25,710 nt of DNA from a virus. Shown here piece after piece: positions 1-5,292 of this stretch (within the stretch, counting starts at the first letter, position 1; each line of letters opens with the position of its first letter). The notes beneath the pieces were generated by a model. That model saw nothing but the letters and a program-made list of their open reading frames with translations. It had not been told where the DNA came from and did no database searches. The position numbers were made by a program, and so were the translations under genes. The stretch covers positions 1 to 25,710 of the IMG/VR virus record IMGVR_UViG_3300049595_005447; one strand, written 5' to 3'.

Positions 1-911
1 AGCGCGTGGTTCGCGGCAGCGTAGCGGCCCATCAAGTTCATCGCGGCCCAGTATTCCTGGCCGTCGGCGTCGTCGAGCGAGAGCCACGCGAGGTGCTTGA
101 GTTCCTTCGGCAGGTGCTCGTGGCGGGCCATCGCGCGCTTGCTGTAGAAATCGCACACCTGCGCGCCCGTGCCGCGCGAACCCGAGTGCGTGAGCAGCGC
201 CAGGTATTCGCCCGGCTCAAGGCCGAGATCGTTTTGCTCGACCGTAAACGCACCGAACTCGACGAAGTGATTGCCGCTTCCGCTCGTGCCGAGCTGCGAC
301 CACGCCTTGTCGCGCAGCCGGTTTGTCACCGGCGAAACGCTCCAGTCTTCGTCCATCACGTCGTGCTCGCGGCGCTGCTTGAACTCGCAGCCCATGCCGA
401 AGCGCGTTTCGCTTTCGATGAGGTTCGCGAGGCGGTCACGCTGACCGGCGAGGGTGTTCGCCTTGCGGTCATAGACGGTGAGCTTCATGCGGCACGCGAT
501 GTCCACGCCGACGGCGTAAGGAATCACCGCGTTGTCCGTCGCGAGCACGCCGCCGATCGGCAGGCCATAGCCCACATGCGCGTCGGGCATGAGCGCGCCC
601 GCCACTGCCACCGGCAGCGCACACGCATTGGCCATCTGCTTCACCGCCTCGGCTTCGAGGCCCTCGCCCCACTGACGCCACGGCGCGAGTTCCGCGCGCG
701 GCGTGAACGCCGGGCGATAGATCGCACGGGCCAGCGGCGCACGCAGTTCGTCGGCGAAGAACGCCGGCGGATTGGCCACGATGTTGAAAATCTCGACTTC
801 AAGCAGCGCGCCGTCCTGGCCCTGCGCGATGAAGTTCTGGATGAACTCGTGCGCGAGCTTGATCGGCTCGTCCACAGGCACGCCGAGGCGGATGAGGTCT
901 TTGGTGTTCAT
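1..911 (-). CDS. rtcB: RtcB-type RNA ligase (3'-phosphate/5'-OH), partial at the window edge
   Basis: RtcB joins 2',3'-cyclic-phosphate or 3'-phosphate RNA ends to 5'-OH ends using GTP and Mn2+, and repairs cleaved tRNAs. The protein starts at the ATG at 909-911 and runs off the left edge after about 303 residues. Visible family blocks in order: MPDAHVGYGLPIGGV, then VGVDIACRM with the metal-binding Cys, then GTSGSGNHFVEFG with the metal His, then THSGSRGTGAQV, then EYWAAMNLMGRYAAANH. The GMP-accepting His lies in the missing C-terminus. The leader is A/C-rich (ACCGAACCAAAACC) with no clear Shine-Dalgarno. The gene lies downstream of the SPFH gene and tRNA array, on the same strand, behind a terminator-like hairpin and one copy of the inverted repeat. 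The family assignment is very secure. Confidence 0.95.
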   Translation of the reverse strand, partial: MNTKDLIRLGVPVDEPIKLAHEFIQNFIAQGQDGALLEVEIFNIVANPPAFFADELRAPLARAIYRPAFTPRAELAPWRQWGEGLEAEAVKQMANACALPVAVAGALMPDAHVGYGLPIGGVLATDNAVIPYAVGVDIACRMKLTVYDRKANTLAGQRDRLANLIESETRFGMGCEFKQRREHDVMDEDWSVSPVTNRLRDKAWSQLGTSGSGNHFVEFGAFTVEQNDLGLEPGEYLALLTHSGSRGTGAQVCDFYSKRAMARHEHLPKELKHLAWLSLDDADGQEYWAAMNLMGRYAAANHA

Positions 912-944
912 GGTTTTGGTTCGGTTGAAAATGGTGGGCGCAGC

Positions 945-993
945 GTGCGGACACACTCCGAGTGCGCAGCGGTGTTTGTTCTTTTTTGTCGTA
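945..993 (+). repeat. Left copy of a ~49-bp imperfect inverted repeat flanking the SPFH/tRNA module
   Basis: Read on plus it contains TCCGAGT, GCAGCGGTG and then TTTGTTCTTTTTTGTCGTA. The same sequence, with a 2-nt gap, a few substitutions and one T fewer in the T-run, is found on minus at 5627-5578. The copies point toward each other. On minus this copy is the leader region of rtcB (33 nt upstream of its ATG). It may be a shared regulatory/leader element or a boundary repeat. Confidence 0.8.
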
Positions 994-1001
994 GCAGAAA
1001 T

Positions 1002-1044
1002 GCCCCGTCGGCGCTGCCGGATTGCAGCCACCGACGGAGCTTTT
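1002..1044. terminator. Hairpin with T-run between SPFH and rtcB
   Basis: Arms 1002-1013 (GCCCCGTCGGCG) and 1029-1040 (CACCGACGGAGC) pair at 10 of 12 positions around a 15-nt loop. TTTT follows on plus (1041-1044) and AAAA precedes the hairpin on minus. It sits after the stop of the minus-strand SPFH gene, so it probably ends the tRNA-SPFH transcript. The T-run on the minus side (ATTTCTG) is weak. Confidence 0.5.
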
Positions 1045-1098
1045 CCTCCTTTCAATTGGCGAGCCCCAAGTGCTGTGAAGGTGACTCACTGTGTCTGT

Positions 1099-1902
1099 TC
1101 ACGTTTCTCCCGGCTCAGTCGCGGACGGCTTGGTGCCACGCGAACTGAGCGAGGGGAGCAGGGCCGAGAGGTCGTTCATCACGAACGTCTGGCCCGCATG
1201 GGACGCTTCGAGCGTTTGCAGGAAGCGGAGTGTCGCGAGCGCCGGCTGGCCTTCGATGAGGCGCGCCGCGTTGGCGAGGTTGCGCAGCGCGGCGGATTCA
1301 CCGCGGGCGCGTTCCAGCGCGGCCTGGCCTTCCTGCTTGGCCTTGAGCACTTCGCTGAAGGCCTTGCGCAGTTCTCCTGGCAGCATCACGTCGCGCACTT
1401 CGACGGCGTGGACTTGCACGCCGACAGCTTCTGCCTGCGGCGCGACGAGTTCGCGGAGTTGTGCCCCGATGGCGACACGCTGGGTGAGCAGCGCTTCCAT
1501 CGTGACGCCAGCGACGACGGTGCGGACGGCCGTCTGGGTCGCGCTGTAGATGTGCGCCGCGTGGTTGTCCGCGGTCTGCAGGCTCTTGGCCGCATCGACG
1601 ATCTGCGTGGTGAGCACGATGCTGAGTTTCACGCCGACGTTATCGGCGCTGAGCACTTCCTGGCCGGCGACCTGGAGCAACATCTTGCGCGTATCGACAA
1701 GCGCGACGCGGTAGTTGCGGCCCCAGCGGATGTGGCGTCCGGCGGCGAGCGTATCGACGAGCTTGCCGTTGTGGTAGAGCAGGGCCGCGTAGCCTTCGGT
1801 CACGATGAACTCGTGGCGGTAGCGGGCGCGGACGAACTTGGCCACGCCGCCGATGGCGACGGCGACCGCGAGAATGAGAATGAGGATCTGTTCGATGGTC
1901 AT
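1099..1902 (-). CDS. SPFH/band-7 domain membrane protein (slipin-like)
   Basis: A 267-residue protein with one N-terminal membrane segment (about residues 4-24, ILILILAVAVAIGGVAKFV) followed by an SPFH/band-7 domain (about 30-200). Features seen are an EFIVTEGYAALLYHNGK strand pair, VDTRKMLLQVAGQEVLSAD, a KLSIVLTTQIVD strand, and the helical segment RELVAPQAEAVGVQV leading to VEVRDVMLPGELRKAF. An Ala/Glu-rich helix (KAKQEGQAALERARGE) follows. SPFH proteins oligomerise at membranes and scaffold other proteins; the role here is unknown. It lies directly downstream of the tRNA array on the same strand and is probably cotranscribed. Its leader is a run of CCAACCAAC-like repeats without a Shine-Dalgarno. 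Family secure, function open. Confidence 0.88.
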   Translation of the reverse strand: MTIEQILILILAVAVAIGGVAKFVRARYRHEFIVTEGYAALLYHNGKLVDTLAAGRHIRWGRNYRVALVDTRKMLLQVAGQEVLSADNVGVKLSIVLTTQIVDAAKSLQTADNHAAHIYSATQTAVRTVVAGVTMEALLTQRVAIGAQLRELVAPQAEAVGVQVHAVEVRDVMLPGELRKAFSEVLKAKQEGQAALERARGESAALRNLANAARLIEGQPALATLRFLQTLEASHAGQTFVMNDLSALLPSLSSRGTKPSATEPGET

Positions 1903-2035
1903 GGTTGGTGTTGGTTGTTGGTTGGTTGAAAGTTGCGACCCACGGCGGCGGCCACCGCTCGGCAGCGGGCAGCGTGGCCTTTCGGCTGGCTGCGCAGGCT
2001 GCGTCGCGGCTGCACTTGCGTGCGGGTCACCACCG

Positions 2036-2103
2036 TGGATCGATTGGATGGGAGTCGAACCCAGTCGGTTGTGAGCCGATTACCATGCCGCCGGATTGCC
2101 GAT
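2036..2103 (-). tRNA. Degenerate tRNA-Val(CAC)-like gene
   Basis: Anticodon loop CTCACAA (anticodon CAC) on a 4-bp stem, and a canonical T-loop TTCGACT. This is the distal (3'-most) gene of the array. The acceptor stem pairs poorly and there are 13 rather than 12 nt between the TCCA end and the T-loop, so it may be a decayed tRNA. A second Val(CAC) is at 4301. Confidence 0.4.
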
Positions 2104-2165
2104 GTGCAGAACCGGGCGCGGCGATGCCGTTCGGCTGCGGGTTTGTCATTCCGGCGGAAAGAAGA

Positions 2166-2237
2166 TGAACCCGTAGGGACTTGCACCCTCCTGAGCCGCT
2201 TAAAAGGCGGCAGCTTCGCTATCAAAGCTTCGGGTTC
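2166..2237 (-). tRNA. tRNA-Lys(TTT)
   Basis: Perfect 7-bp acceptor (GAACCCG), 5-bp anticodon stem GCCGC/GCGGC with loop CTTTTAA, D-loop TGATAGCG, non-canonical T-loop TGCAAGT. CCA is not encoded. A73 agrees with Lys. Confidence 0.85.
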
Positions 2238-2241
2238 TAAA

Positions 2242-2318
2242 TGGTAGTCGCGGCTGGATTTGAACCAGCACTGGCGGCGTTCTCGACGCCGTGCCTCTTC
2301 CAGTTGGGCTACGCGACC
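2242..2318 (-). tRNA. tRNA-Leu(GAG)-like, short variable loop, C33
   Basis: Anticodon loop TCGAGAA gives GAG, but position 33 is C instead of T. T-loop TTCAAAT and a D-loop containing TGG are canonical, unlike most of the array. The variable loop is only 5 nt (type I). The D-arm is shared with the other three Leu genes. CCA encoded, G1-U72 wobble, A73. The isotype is less certain because of C33. Confidence 0.65.
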
Positions 2319-2330
2319 GTTGTGTTGAAA

Positions 2331-2406
2331 TGGCACCCGTGGCCGGACTCGCACCGGCTAGGACTCGCTTGAAAGGCGAGGCGCTCGGCTCTTTGCATTC
2401 ACGGGC
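2331..2406 (-). tRNA. tRNA-Glu(TTC)
   Basis: Anticodon loop CTTTCAA on CTCGC/GCGAG, T-loop TGCGAGT, no GG in the D-loop (AGCC instead). G1-U72 wobble, G73 as in Glu, CCA encoded. Confidence 0.85.
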
Positions 2407-2417
2407 GTTTGATGAAA

Positions 2418-2510
2418 TGGCGGAACGCGGAGGGCATGCTCCCCATCACGCGAAATGCGCGACGATCTCTTTAGCAAAGAGTCCCGGCTCGCTTGTCCGG
2501 TTCACGTTCC
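2418..2510 (-). tRNA. tRNA-Ser(GCT), long variable arm
   Basis: Anticodon loop TTGCTAA; variable-arm hairpin with CGCG arms; D-stem CCGG with loop ACAAGCGAG; T-loop AGCATGC (A54/T58 in place of T54/A58). G73, CCA encoded. Confidence 0.85.
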
Positions 2511-2512
2511 AT

Positions 2513-2588
2513 TGGCGCCCACGGCAGGAGTTGCACCTGCACTGTCCGAGGTTTGAAGTCGGTGCCTCTTCTGTTGGGCTACGCGGGC
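2513..2588 (-). tRNA. tRNA-Leu(CAA), short variable loop
   Basis: Loop TTCAAAC gives CAA; the closing anticodon pair is a C-C mismatch, which leaves slight doubt about the frame. T-loop TGCAACT, 5-nt variable loop, D-arm like the other Leu genes. G73, CCA encoded. Confidence 0.7.
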
Positions 2589-2600
2589 ATTGAGATGAAG

Positions 2601-2672
2601 TGCTCCCGGCCGGATTCGCACCGACACTGAGCGGGGTTTAAGTCCGCTGCCTCTGCGTTGGGCTACGGGAGC
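2601..2672 (-). tRNA. tRNA-Leu(TAA), short variable loop
   Basis: Perfect acceptor (GCTCCCG), loop CTTAAAC, T-loop TGCGAAT, 5-nt variable loop, D-loop AACGCAGA without GG. A73. CCA not encoded. Confidence 0.8.
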
Positions 2673-2677
2673 GAGAG

Positions 2678-2753
2678 TGGTCCCGGCGGCAGGATTTGCA
2701 CCCGCACTGGCTCCGTTCTGAGCGGAGTGCCTCTGCTGTTGGGCTACGCCGGG
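2678..2753 (-). tRNA. tRNA-Leu(CAG), short variable loop
   Basis: Perfect acceptor CCCGGCG, perfect anticodon stem CTCCG/CGGAG with loop CTCAGAA, 5-nt variable loop, D-loop with AGCAGA, T-loop TGCAAAT. A73, CCA encoded. The clearest example of a type I Leu tRNA here. Confidence 0.85.
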
Positions 2754-2760
2754 GAAAAAA

Positions 2761-2837
2761 TGGTGCTCCCGGTAGGAATTGCACCCACGACCCGCCGGTT
2801 CGAAGCCGGCCGCTCTGATCTGCTGAGCTACGGGAGC
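2761..2837 (-). tRNA. tRNA-Arg(TCG)
   Basis: Perfect acceptor GCTCCCG, anticodon stem GCCGG/CCGGC with loop CTTCGAA, D-stem GCTC/GAGC with loop AGCAGATCA, T-loop TGCAATT. CCA encoded. Confidence 0.9.
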
Positions 2838-2847
2838 TTTGTTGAAA

Positions 2848-2922
2848 TGGTGCGCCGGGGCGGTTCTGCCCCGCCTGCCTCCGCAATGTCGGTGCGGCGA
2901 TCTGCTATTGATCTACCGGCGC
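2848..2922 (-). tRNA. tRNA-Val(GAC) with C33
   Basis: Acceptor GCGCCGG perfect, anticodon loop CCGACAT (C33 instead of T33), D-stem GATC with loop AATAGCA, T-loop GGCAGAA (G54/G58). CCA encoded. Confidence 0.8.
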
Positions 2923-2953
2923 GTGAATGCCGCGCGCTGTGCGCGGCGATGAG

Positions 2954-3029
2954 TGGCGGCCCCGGATGGATTCGCACCATCAACCTCCCGATTCAAAGTC
3001 GGGCGCTCCGCTGATTGAGCTACAGGGCT
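2954..3029 (-). tRNA. tRNA-Gln(TTG)
   Basis: Anticodon loop CTTTGAA on CCCGA/TCGGG, D-loop AATCAGCG, T-loop TGCGAAT, G73, CCA encoded. Position 1-72 is an A-C mismatch. Confidence 0.85.
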
Positions 3030-3034
3030 ACAAG

Positions 3035-3109
3035 TGGAGCCGGCTACCGGTGCTGCCCCGGTCTGATCTCGTTTACAAGACGAGTGCATGGCTGCTCTGC
3101 CAAGCCGGC
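3035..3109 (-). tRNA. tRNA-Thr(TGT)
   Basis: Perfect acceptor GCCGGCT, perfect T-stem, anticodon loop CTTGTAA on CTCGT/ACGAG, T-loop GGCAGCA (G54, G55, G58). CCA encoded. Confidence 0.87.
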
Positions 3110-3115
3110 GGAAAG

Positions 3116-3206
3116 TGGCGGAAGCCGGAGGTCATGCTCCCCATTCTGCCTAGCAGAACGATCCGCTCTCGAGGCGGTCCCGGCGCGCTTGTCCGGTTCA
3201 GCTTCC
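3116..3206 (-). tRNA. tRNA-Ser(CGA), long variable arm
   Basis: Anticodon loop CTCGAGA; variable-arm hairpin TTCTGC/GCAGAA; D-stem CCGG with loop ACAAGCGCG; T-loop AGCATGA. G73, CCA encoded. Confidence 0.85.
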
Positions 3207-3216
3207 ATGTTGGAAT

Positions 3217-3290
3217 TGGTGGGTCGCCACGGTGCTGCCCCGTGCTCCGCGGTTTAAGAGACCGCTGCATCGCTGCAATGCTTGCGACCC
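3217..3290 (-). tRNA. tRNA-Lys(CTT)
   Basis: Perfect acceptor GGGTCGC, anticodon stem GCGGT/ACCGC with loop CTCTTAA, D-loop TGCAGCG, T-loop GGCAGCA. A73, CCA encoded. Confidence 0.88.
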
Positions 3291-3294
3291 AAAG

Positions 3295-3383
3295 CGGAAG
3301 TCAGTGGACATGCTCCACAAGCTGCGGTCGCAGCTCCATCCGGCTTCCAACCGGCGGCGGCGCGCTCGTCCGCTTTGACTTCC
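3295..3383 (-). tRNA. tRNA-Ser(GGA), long variable arm
   Basis: Acceptor GGAAGTC perfect, anticodon loop TTGGAAG, variable arm AGCTGCG/CGCAGCT, D-loop ACGAGCGCG, T-loop AGCATGT. G73; CCA not encoded. Confidence 0.82.
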
Positions 3384-3389
3384 AGAAAG

Positions 3390-3465
3390 TGGCTGCCCCG
3401 GATGGATTCGCGCCATCAACCTCCCGGGTCAGAGCCGGGCGCTCTAGCTGTTGAGCTACAGGGCA
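3390..3465 (-). tRNA. tRNA-Gln(CTG)
   Basis: Anticodon stem CCCGG/CCGGG with loop CTCTGAC, D-stem GCTC/GAGC with loop AACAGCTA, T-loop CGCGAAT (C54). G73, CCA encoded. Very similar to Gln(TTG) at 2954, so probably a local duplicate. Confidence 0.87.
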
Positions 3466-3470
3466 AAACG

Positions 3471-3542
3471 ATCCGCCAACCGGAGCTGCACCGGTCTCTC
3501 GCCGATACCAGCGGCGTGCGTCGCTACCAACGCTTTGGCGGA
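3471..3542 (-). tRNA. tRNA-Thr(GGT)
   Basis: Acceptor TCCGCCA perfect, anticodon stem CGCCG/CGGCG with loop CTGGTAT, D-stem GCGT/ACGC with loop TGGTAGCG, T-loop TGCAGCT. CCA not encoded. Confidence 0.83.
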
Positions 3543-3550
3543 ATTTGAAA

Positions 3551-3625
3551 TGGTCGGGCACCTCGGTGCTGCCCCGAGTGTCTCGCCGATCCGAACGGCG
3601 CGGATTGCTGTCTTCCTCGTGCCCG
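3551..3625 (-). tRNA. tRNA-Pro(CGG)
   Basis: Perfect acceptor CGGGCAC, anticodon stem CGCCG/CGGCG with loop TTCGGAT, T-loop GGCAGCA, D-loop containing CAGCAA. CCA encoded. Confidence 0.87.
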
Positions 3626-3646
3626 GACACGTTGTGTCCTTCCAAA

Positions 3647-3720
3647 TGGTGGAGCCACGGGGAATCGCACCCCGATCTACGCAATGCCATTGCGTCGTCC
3701 TGCTGTTGGACGATGGCCCC
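3647..3720 (-). tRNA. tRNA-Ala(GGC)
   Basis: Anticodon stem ACGCA/TGCGT with loop ATGGCAT. The acceptor keeps the G3-U70 wobble, the main alanine identity element. D-loop AACAGCA, T-loop TGCGATT, A73, CCA encoded. Confidence 0.9.
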
Positions 3721-3724
3721 GAAA

Positions 3725-3801
3725 TGGAGCGCGCGCCCGGACTTGCACCGGGTAAGAGCGGGTTTGCAAGCCGCCGCCTCGACGATTTCGGCATCGCGCG
3801 C
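3725..3801 (-). tRNA. tRNA-Cys(GCA)
   Basis: Perfect alternating GC acceptor, loop TTGCAAA with a mismatched closing pair, T-loop TGCAAGT, and U73, the cysteine discriminator. CCA encoded. Confidence 0.85.
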
Positions 3802-3810
3802 TTTTGGAAA

Positions 3811-3886
3811 TGGGGAGGCCGACGGGTGCTGCCCCCGCTCGGCGATCTTCACAGGATCGAATGCTGGCTGTTACATCACGGCCTCC
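3811..3886 (-). tRNA. tRNA-His(GTG) with encoded G-1
   Basis: Anticodon stem CGATC/GATCG with loop CTGTGAA. The extra 5' base G-1 faces C73, the histidine identity pair. T-loop GGCAGCA. CCA encoded. Confidence 0.9.
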
Positions 3887-3897
3887 GTTTGAAAGTG

Positions 3898-3971
3898 ATC
3901 CTCCGGCCGGCGCTGCCCCGGCATGGTCTCCTTTACGAGAGGAGTGCATTGCTGACCTCTGCCACGGAGGA
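3898..3971 (-). tRNA. tRNA-Thr(CGT)
   Basis: Perfect acceptor TCCTCCG, anticodon stem CTCCT/AGGAG with loop CTCGTAA, T-loop GGCAGCG. CCA not encoded. Confidence 0.85.
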
Positions 3972-3979
3972 ATCTGAAA

Positions 3980-4056
3980 TGGTGCTCCCGCGAGGACTCG
4001 CACCTCGAACCTCCGCCTTCGCAAAGCGGCGTGCAGAACTCTTACACCTCGGGAGC
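3980..4056 (-). tRNA. tRNA-Arg(GCG)
   Basis: Perfect acceptor GCTCCCG, loop TTGCGAA with a mismatched closing pair, T-loop TGCGAGT. CCA encoded. D-arm reduced to a GTG/CAC stem. Confidence 0.82.
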
Positions 4057-4062
4057 TAAAAA

Positions 4063-4137
4063 TGGTGCGCCATGCCGGTGCTGCCCCGGCGCCCGCGGTT
4101 TGGAAGACCGCCGTGCTTGCTGTTACACCAATGACGC
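4063..4137 (-). tRNA. tRNA-Gly(TCC)
   Basis: Anticodon stem GCGGT/ACCGC with loop CTTCCAA, T-stem GCCGG perfect, T-loop GGCAGCA, one G-U in the acceptor. CCA encoded; A73. Confidence 0.86.
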
Positions 4138-4142
4138 GAAAA

Positions 4143-4217
4143 TGGTGGCTGCGTCCGGTATCGCGCCGGACTCCCTTCGTCTTCAGCGAAGTGCTAATCT
4201 ATCTCAGCTACGCAGCC
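4143..4217 (-). tRNA. tRNA-Phe(GAA)
   Basis: Perfect acceptor GGCTGCG, anticodon stem CTTCG/CGAAG with loop CTGAAGA (normal T33), T-loop CGCGATA. A73, CCA encoded. Confidence 0.88.
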
Positions 4218-4219
4218 AG

Positions 4220-4293
4220 TGGTCCCTCCGCGCGGTATTGCGCCGCGGTCTCTCGCTTATCGGGCGAGGGCTCTGCTTTTGAGCTACGGAGGA
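4220..4293 (-). tRNA. tRNA-Ile(GAT) with C33
   Basis: Anticodon stem CTCGC/GCGAG with loop CCGATAA, so position 33 is C. D-stem GCTC/GAGC with loop AAAAGCA, T-loop CGCAATA. CCA encoded. Confidence 0.83.
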
Positions 4294-4300
4294 ATGAAGA

Positions 4301-4374
4301 TGGTCGCCCGACGAGGTAACGCTCCTCGGTCTGCCGGATGTGAGCCGGTCGCTCTCCTTTTGAGCTATCGGGCG
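4301..4374 (-). tRNA. tRNA-Val(CAC)
   Basis: Perfect acceptor CGCCCGA, anticodon loop CTCACAT, D-stem GCTC/GAGC with loop AAAAGGA, T-loop AGCGTTA (A54/T58). A73, CCA encoded. Confidence 0.87.
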
Positions 4375-4382
4375 AATGAAGG

Positions 4383-4456
4383 TGGCACCCGCACCCGGTA
4401 ATGCTCCGGGGTTTCCTGGTTGAGAACCAAGCGTGCTGCTATTGCACCATGCGGGC
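4383..4456 (-). tRNA. tRNA-Glu(CTC)
   Basis: Anticodon loop TTCTCAA, D-stem GTGC/GCAC with loop AATAGCA, T-loop AGCATTA. G73 and a G1-U72 wobble, as in Glu(TTC). CCA encoded. Confidence 0.85.
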
Positions 4457-4458
4457 GT

Positions 4459-4533
4459 TATCCCTGGCGAGAGTTGCACTCGCATCTGATCCTTTAGGAG
4501 AGGATCGCTCTAAGTCTGTTGAGCTACAGGGAC
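4459..4533 (-). tRNA. tRNA-Arg(CCT)
   Basis: Anticodon stem ATCCT/AGGAT with loop CTCCTAA, D-stem GCTC/GAGC with loop AACAGACTTA, T-loop TGCAACT. G1-U72 wobble. CCA not encoded. Confidence 0.84.
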
Positions 4534-4543
4534 GTGAGAAAAG

Positions 4544-4628
4544 CGGAGCGCCAAGGACTCGAACCTTGGACACCATTGCTGGTGCGACTGTTTTCAAGAC
4601 AGCGTCCTCGGCCAGCCGGACGCGCTCC
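4544..4628 (-). tRNA. tRNA-Ser(TGA), canonical loops
   Basis: Loop CTTGAAA, a variable arm, canonical T-loop TTCGAGT and canonical Ser D-arm (GGCTGGCCGAG, with GG). Perfect acceptor GGAGCGC, G73, CCA not encoded. The only Ser gene of normal D/T-loop type. Confidence 0.88.
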
Positions 4629-4638
4629 GTTTGTGAAA

Positions 4639-4713
4639 TGGCTCCTCCCCTTGGCATCGCACCAAGCTCACACCGCTTAACAGGCGGGCCGCACACTCTG
4701 TGCGTTGAGAGGA
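4639..4713 (-). tRNA. tRNA-Asn(GTT) with a minimal D-loop
   Basis: Anticodon loop CTGTTAA, T-loop TGCGATG, G73, CCA encoded. The D-arm is GCAC/GTGC around only 5 nt (AGAGT), much shorter than usual. Confidence 0.82.
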
Positions 4714-4758
4714 ATGCTTCGCGCGAAAGCGCTCACCGAAAACCGCGGAGCGCATTCC
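4711..4758. other. Compact structured element inside the tRNA array
   Basis: Ends GGAATGC and GCATTCC pair perfectly over 7 bp. Inside is GCGC-GAAA-GCGC (a GNRA hairpin if read on plus), which competes with a GCTC/GAGC stem. At 48 nt it lacks a recognisable anticodon or T-arm. It fills the largest gap in the array and overlaps the 5' end of Asn by 3 nt. It may be a tRNA remnant or small RNA. Confidence 0.35.
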
Positions 4759-4781
4759 GCATAGCCGCCGGAGCGGCAATT

Positions 4782-4856
4782 TGCTCCCGGCAGGAATTGC
4801 ACCTGCGTCGTTCCGTTTAGAAGGCGGATGCCTGTGGTCTGCTCGGCCACGGGAGC
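4782..4856 (-). tRNA. tRNA-Arg(TCT)
   Basis: Perfect acceptor GCTCCCG, anticodon loop CTTCTAA, T-loop TGCAATT, D-loop with GCAGA. CCA not encoded. Confidence 0.85.
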
Positions 4857-4866
4857 TTCAATGAAA

Positions 4867-4941
4867 TGGTCGCGCGCCTCGGTGCTGCCCCGAGTGTCTC
4901 CTCGTCCCAAGCGAGGCGGGTTGCTGTCTCCCTCGCGCGCG
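4867..4941 (-). tRNA. tRNA-Pro(TGG)
   Basis: Perfect acceptor CGCGCGC, anticodon stem CCTCG/CGAGG with loop CTTGGGA, T-loop GGCAGCA. CCA encoded. T-arm identical to Pro(CGG). Confidence 0.88.
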
Positions 4942-4951
4942 ATATTGAAAA

Positions 4952-5028
4952 TGGCGGCCTGTGCGGGCATTGCTCCCGCGACCTTCCGCTCGACAGGCGG
5001 CTGCTCTTCGTAGCTGAGCTAACAGGCC
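4952..5028 (-). tRNA. tRNA-Asp(GTC)
   Basis: Acceptor GGCCTGT perfect, anticodon loop CTGTCGA, D-stem GCTC/GAGC with loop AGCTACGAA, T-loop AGCAATG. G73, CCA encoded. Confidence 0.87.
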
Positions 5029-5033
5029 AAGGA

Positions 5034-5122
5034 TGGTGGGTTGTGTCGGTAACGCTCCGACGCTGGTCCGGCTGGACATCCGCTTTACAGGCGGCTCGCG
5101 ATCTTTACGCGGCTACCAACCC
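5034..5122 (-). tRNA. tRNA-Tyr(GTA), long variable arm
   Basis: Anticodon loop CTGTAAA, variable-arm hairpin GTCC/GGAC, T-loop AGCGTTA, A73, CCA encoded. The long arm is normal for bacterial Tyr. D-stem CGCG/CGCG. Confidence 0.85.
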
Positions 5123-5126
5123 GAGA

Positions 5127-5198
5127 TGGTTGCGGGACGTGGAGTCGCACCACGATAGGGGAGCTTATGAGACTCCTCTGGTTCTCAACCTTCCCGCG
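5127..5198 (-). tRNA. tRNA-Met(CAT), initiator-like acceptor, minimal D-arm
   Basis: Anticodon loop CTCATAA. The acceptor starts C1 opposite A72, the mismatch typical of bacterial initiator tRNA. The anticodon stem lacks the usual three G-C pairs. D-arm is GGTT/AACC with a 3-nt loop. T-loop TGCGACT. CCA encoded. Could be fMet, elongator Met or Ile(CAU). Confidence 0.75.
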
Positions 5199-5207
5199 AT
5201 TTTGAAA

Positions 5208-5282
5208 TGGTGGACCGCCACGGCTTTGCACCGTGCTCTCCCGCTTGCGAGGCGAGTGACCTCCTGAATGGTCGAGCGGCCC
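5208..5282 (-). tRNA. tRNA-Ala(CGC)
   Basis: Anticodon loop CTCGCAA, G3-U70 alanine identity wobble, D-stem GACC/GGTC with loop ATTCAGGA, T-loop TGCAAAG, A73, CCA encoded. Confidence 0.87.
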
Positions 5283-5292
5283 ATGAAATTGA

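Noticed and set aside
6-1929. Long plus-strand frames over rtcB and the SPFH gene (380 and 385 residues)
   Set aside because: They are antisense shadows in GC-rich DNA; the minus strand encodes clear RtcB and SPFH proteins there.
2513-2588. Reading the tRNA at 2513 as an anticodon TCA (UGA suppressor)
   Set aside because: That register breaks the anticodon stem; the 5-bp stem and D-arm spacing support CAA (Leu).
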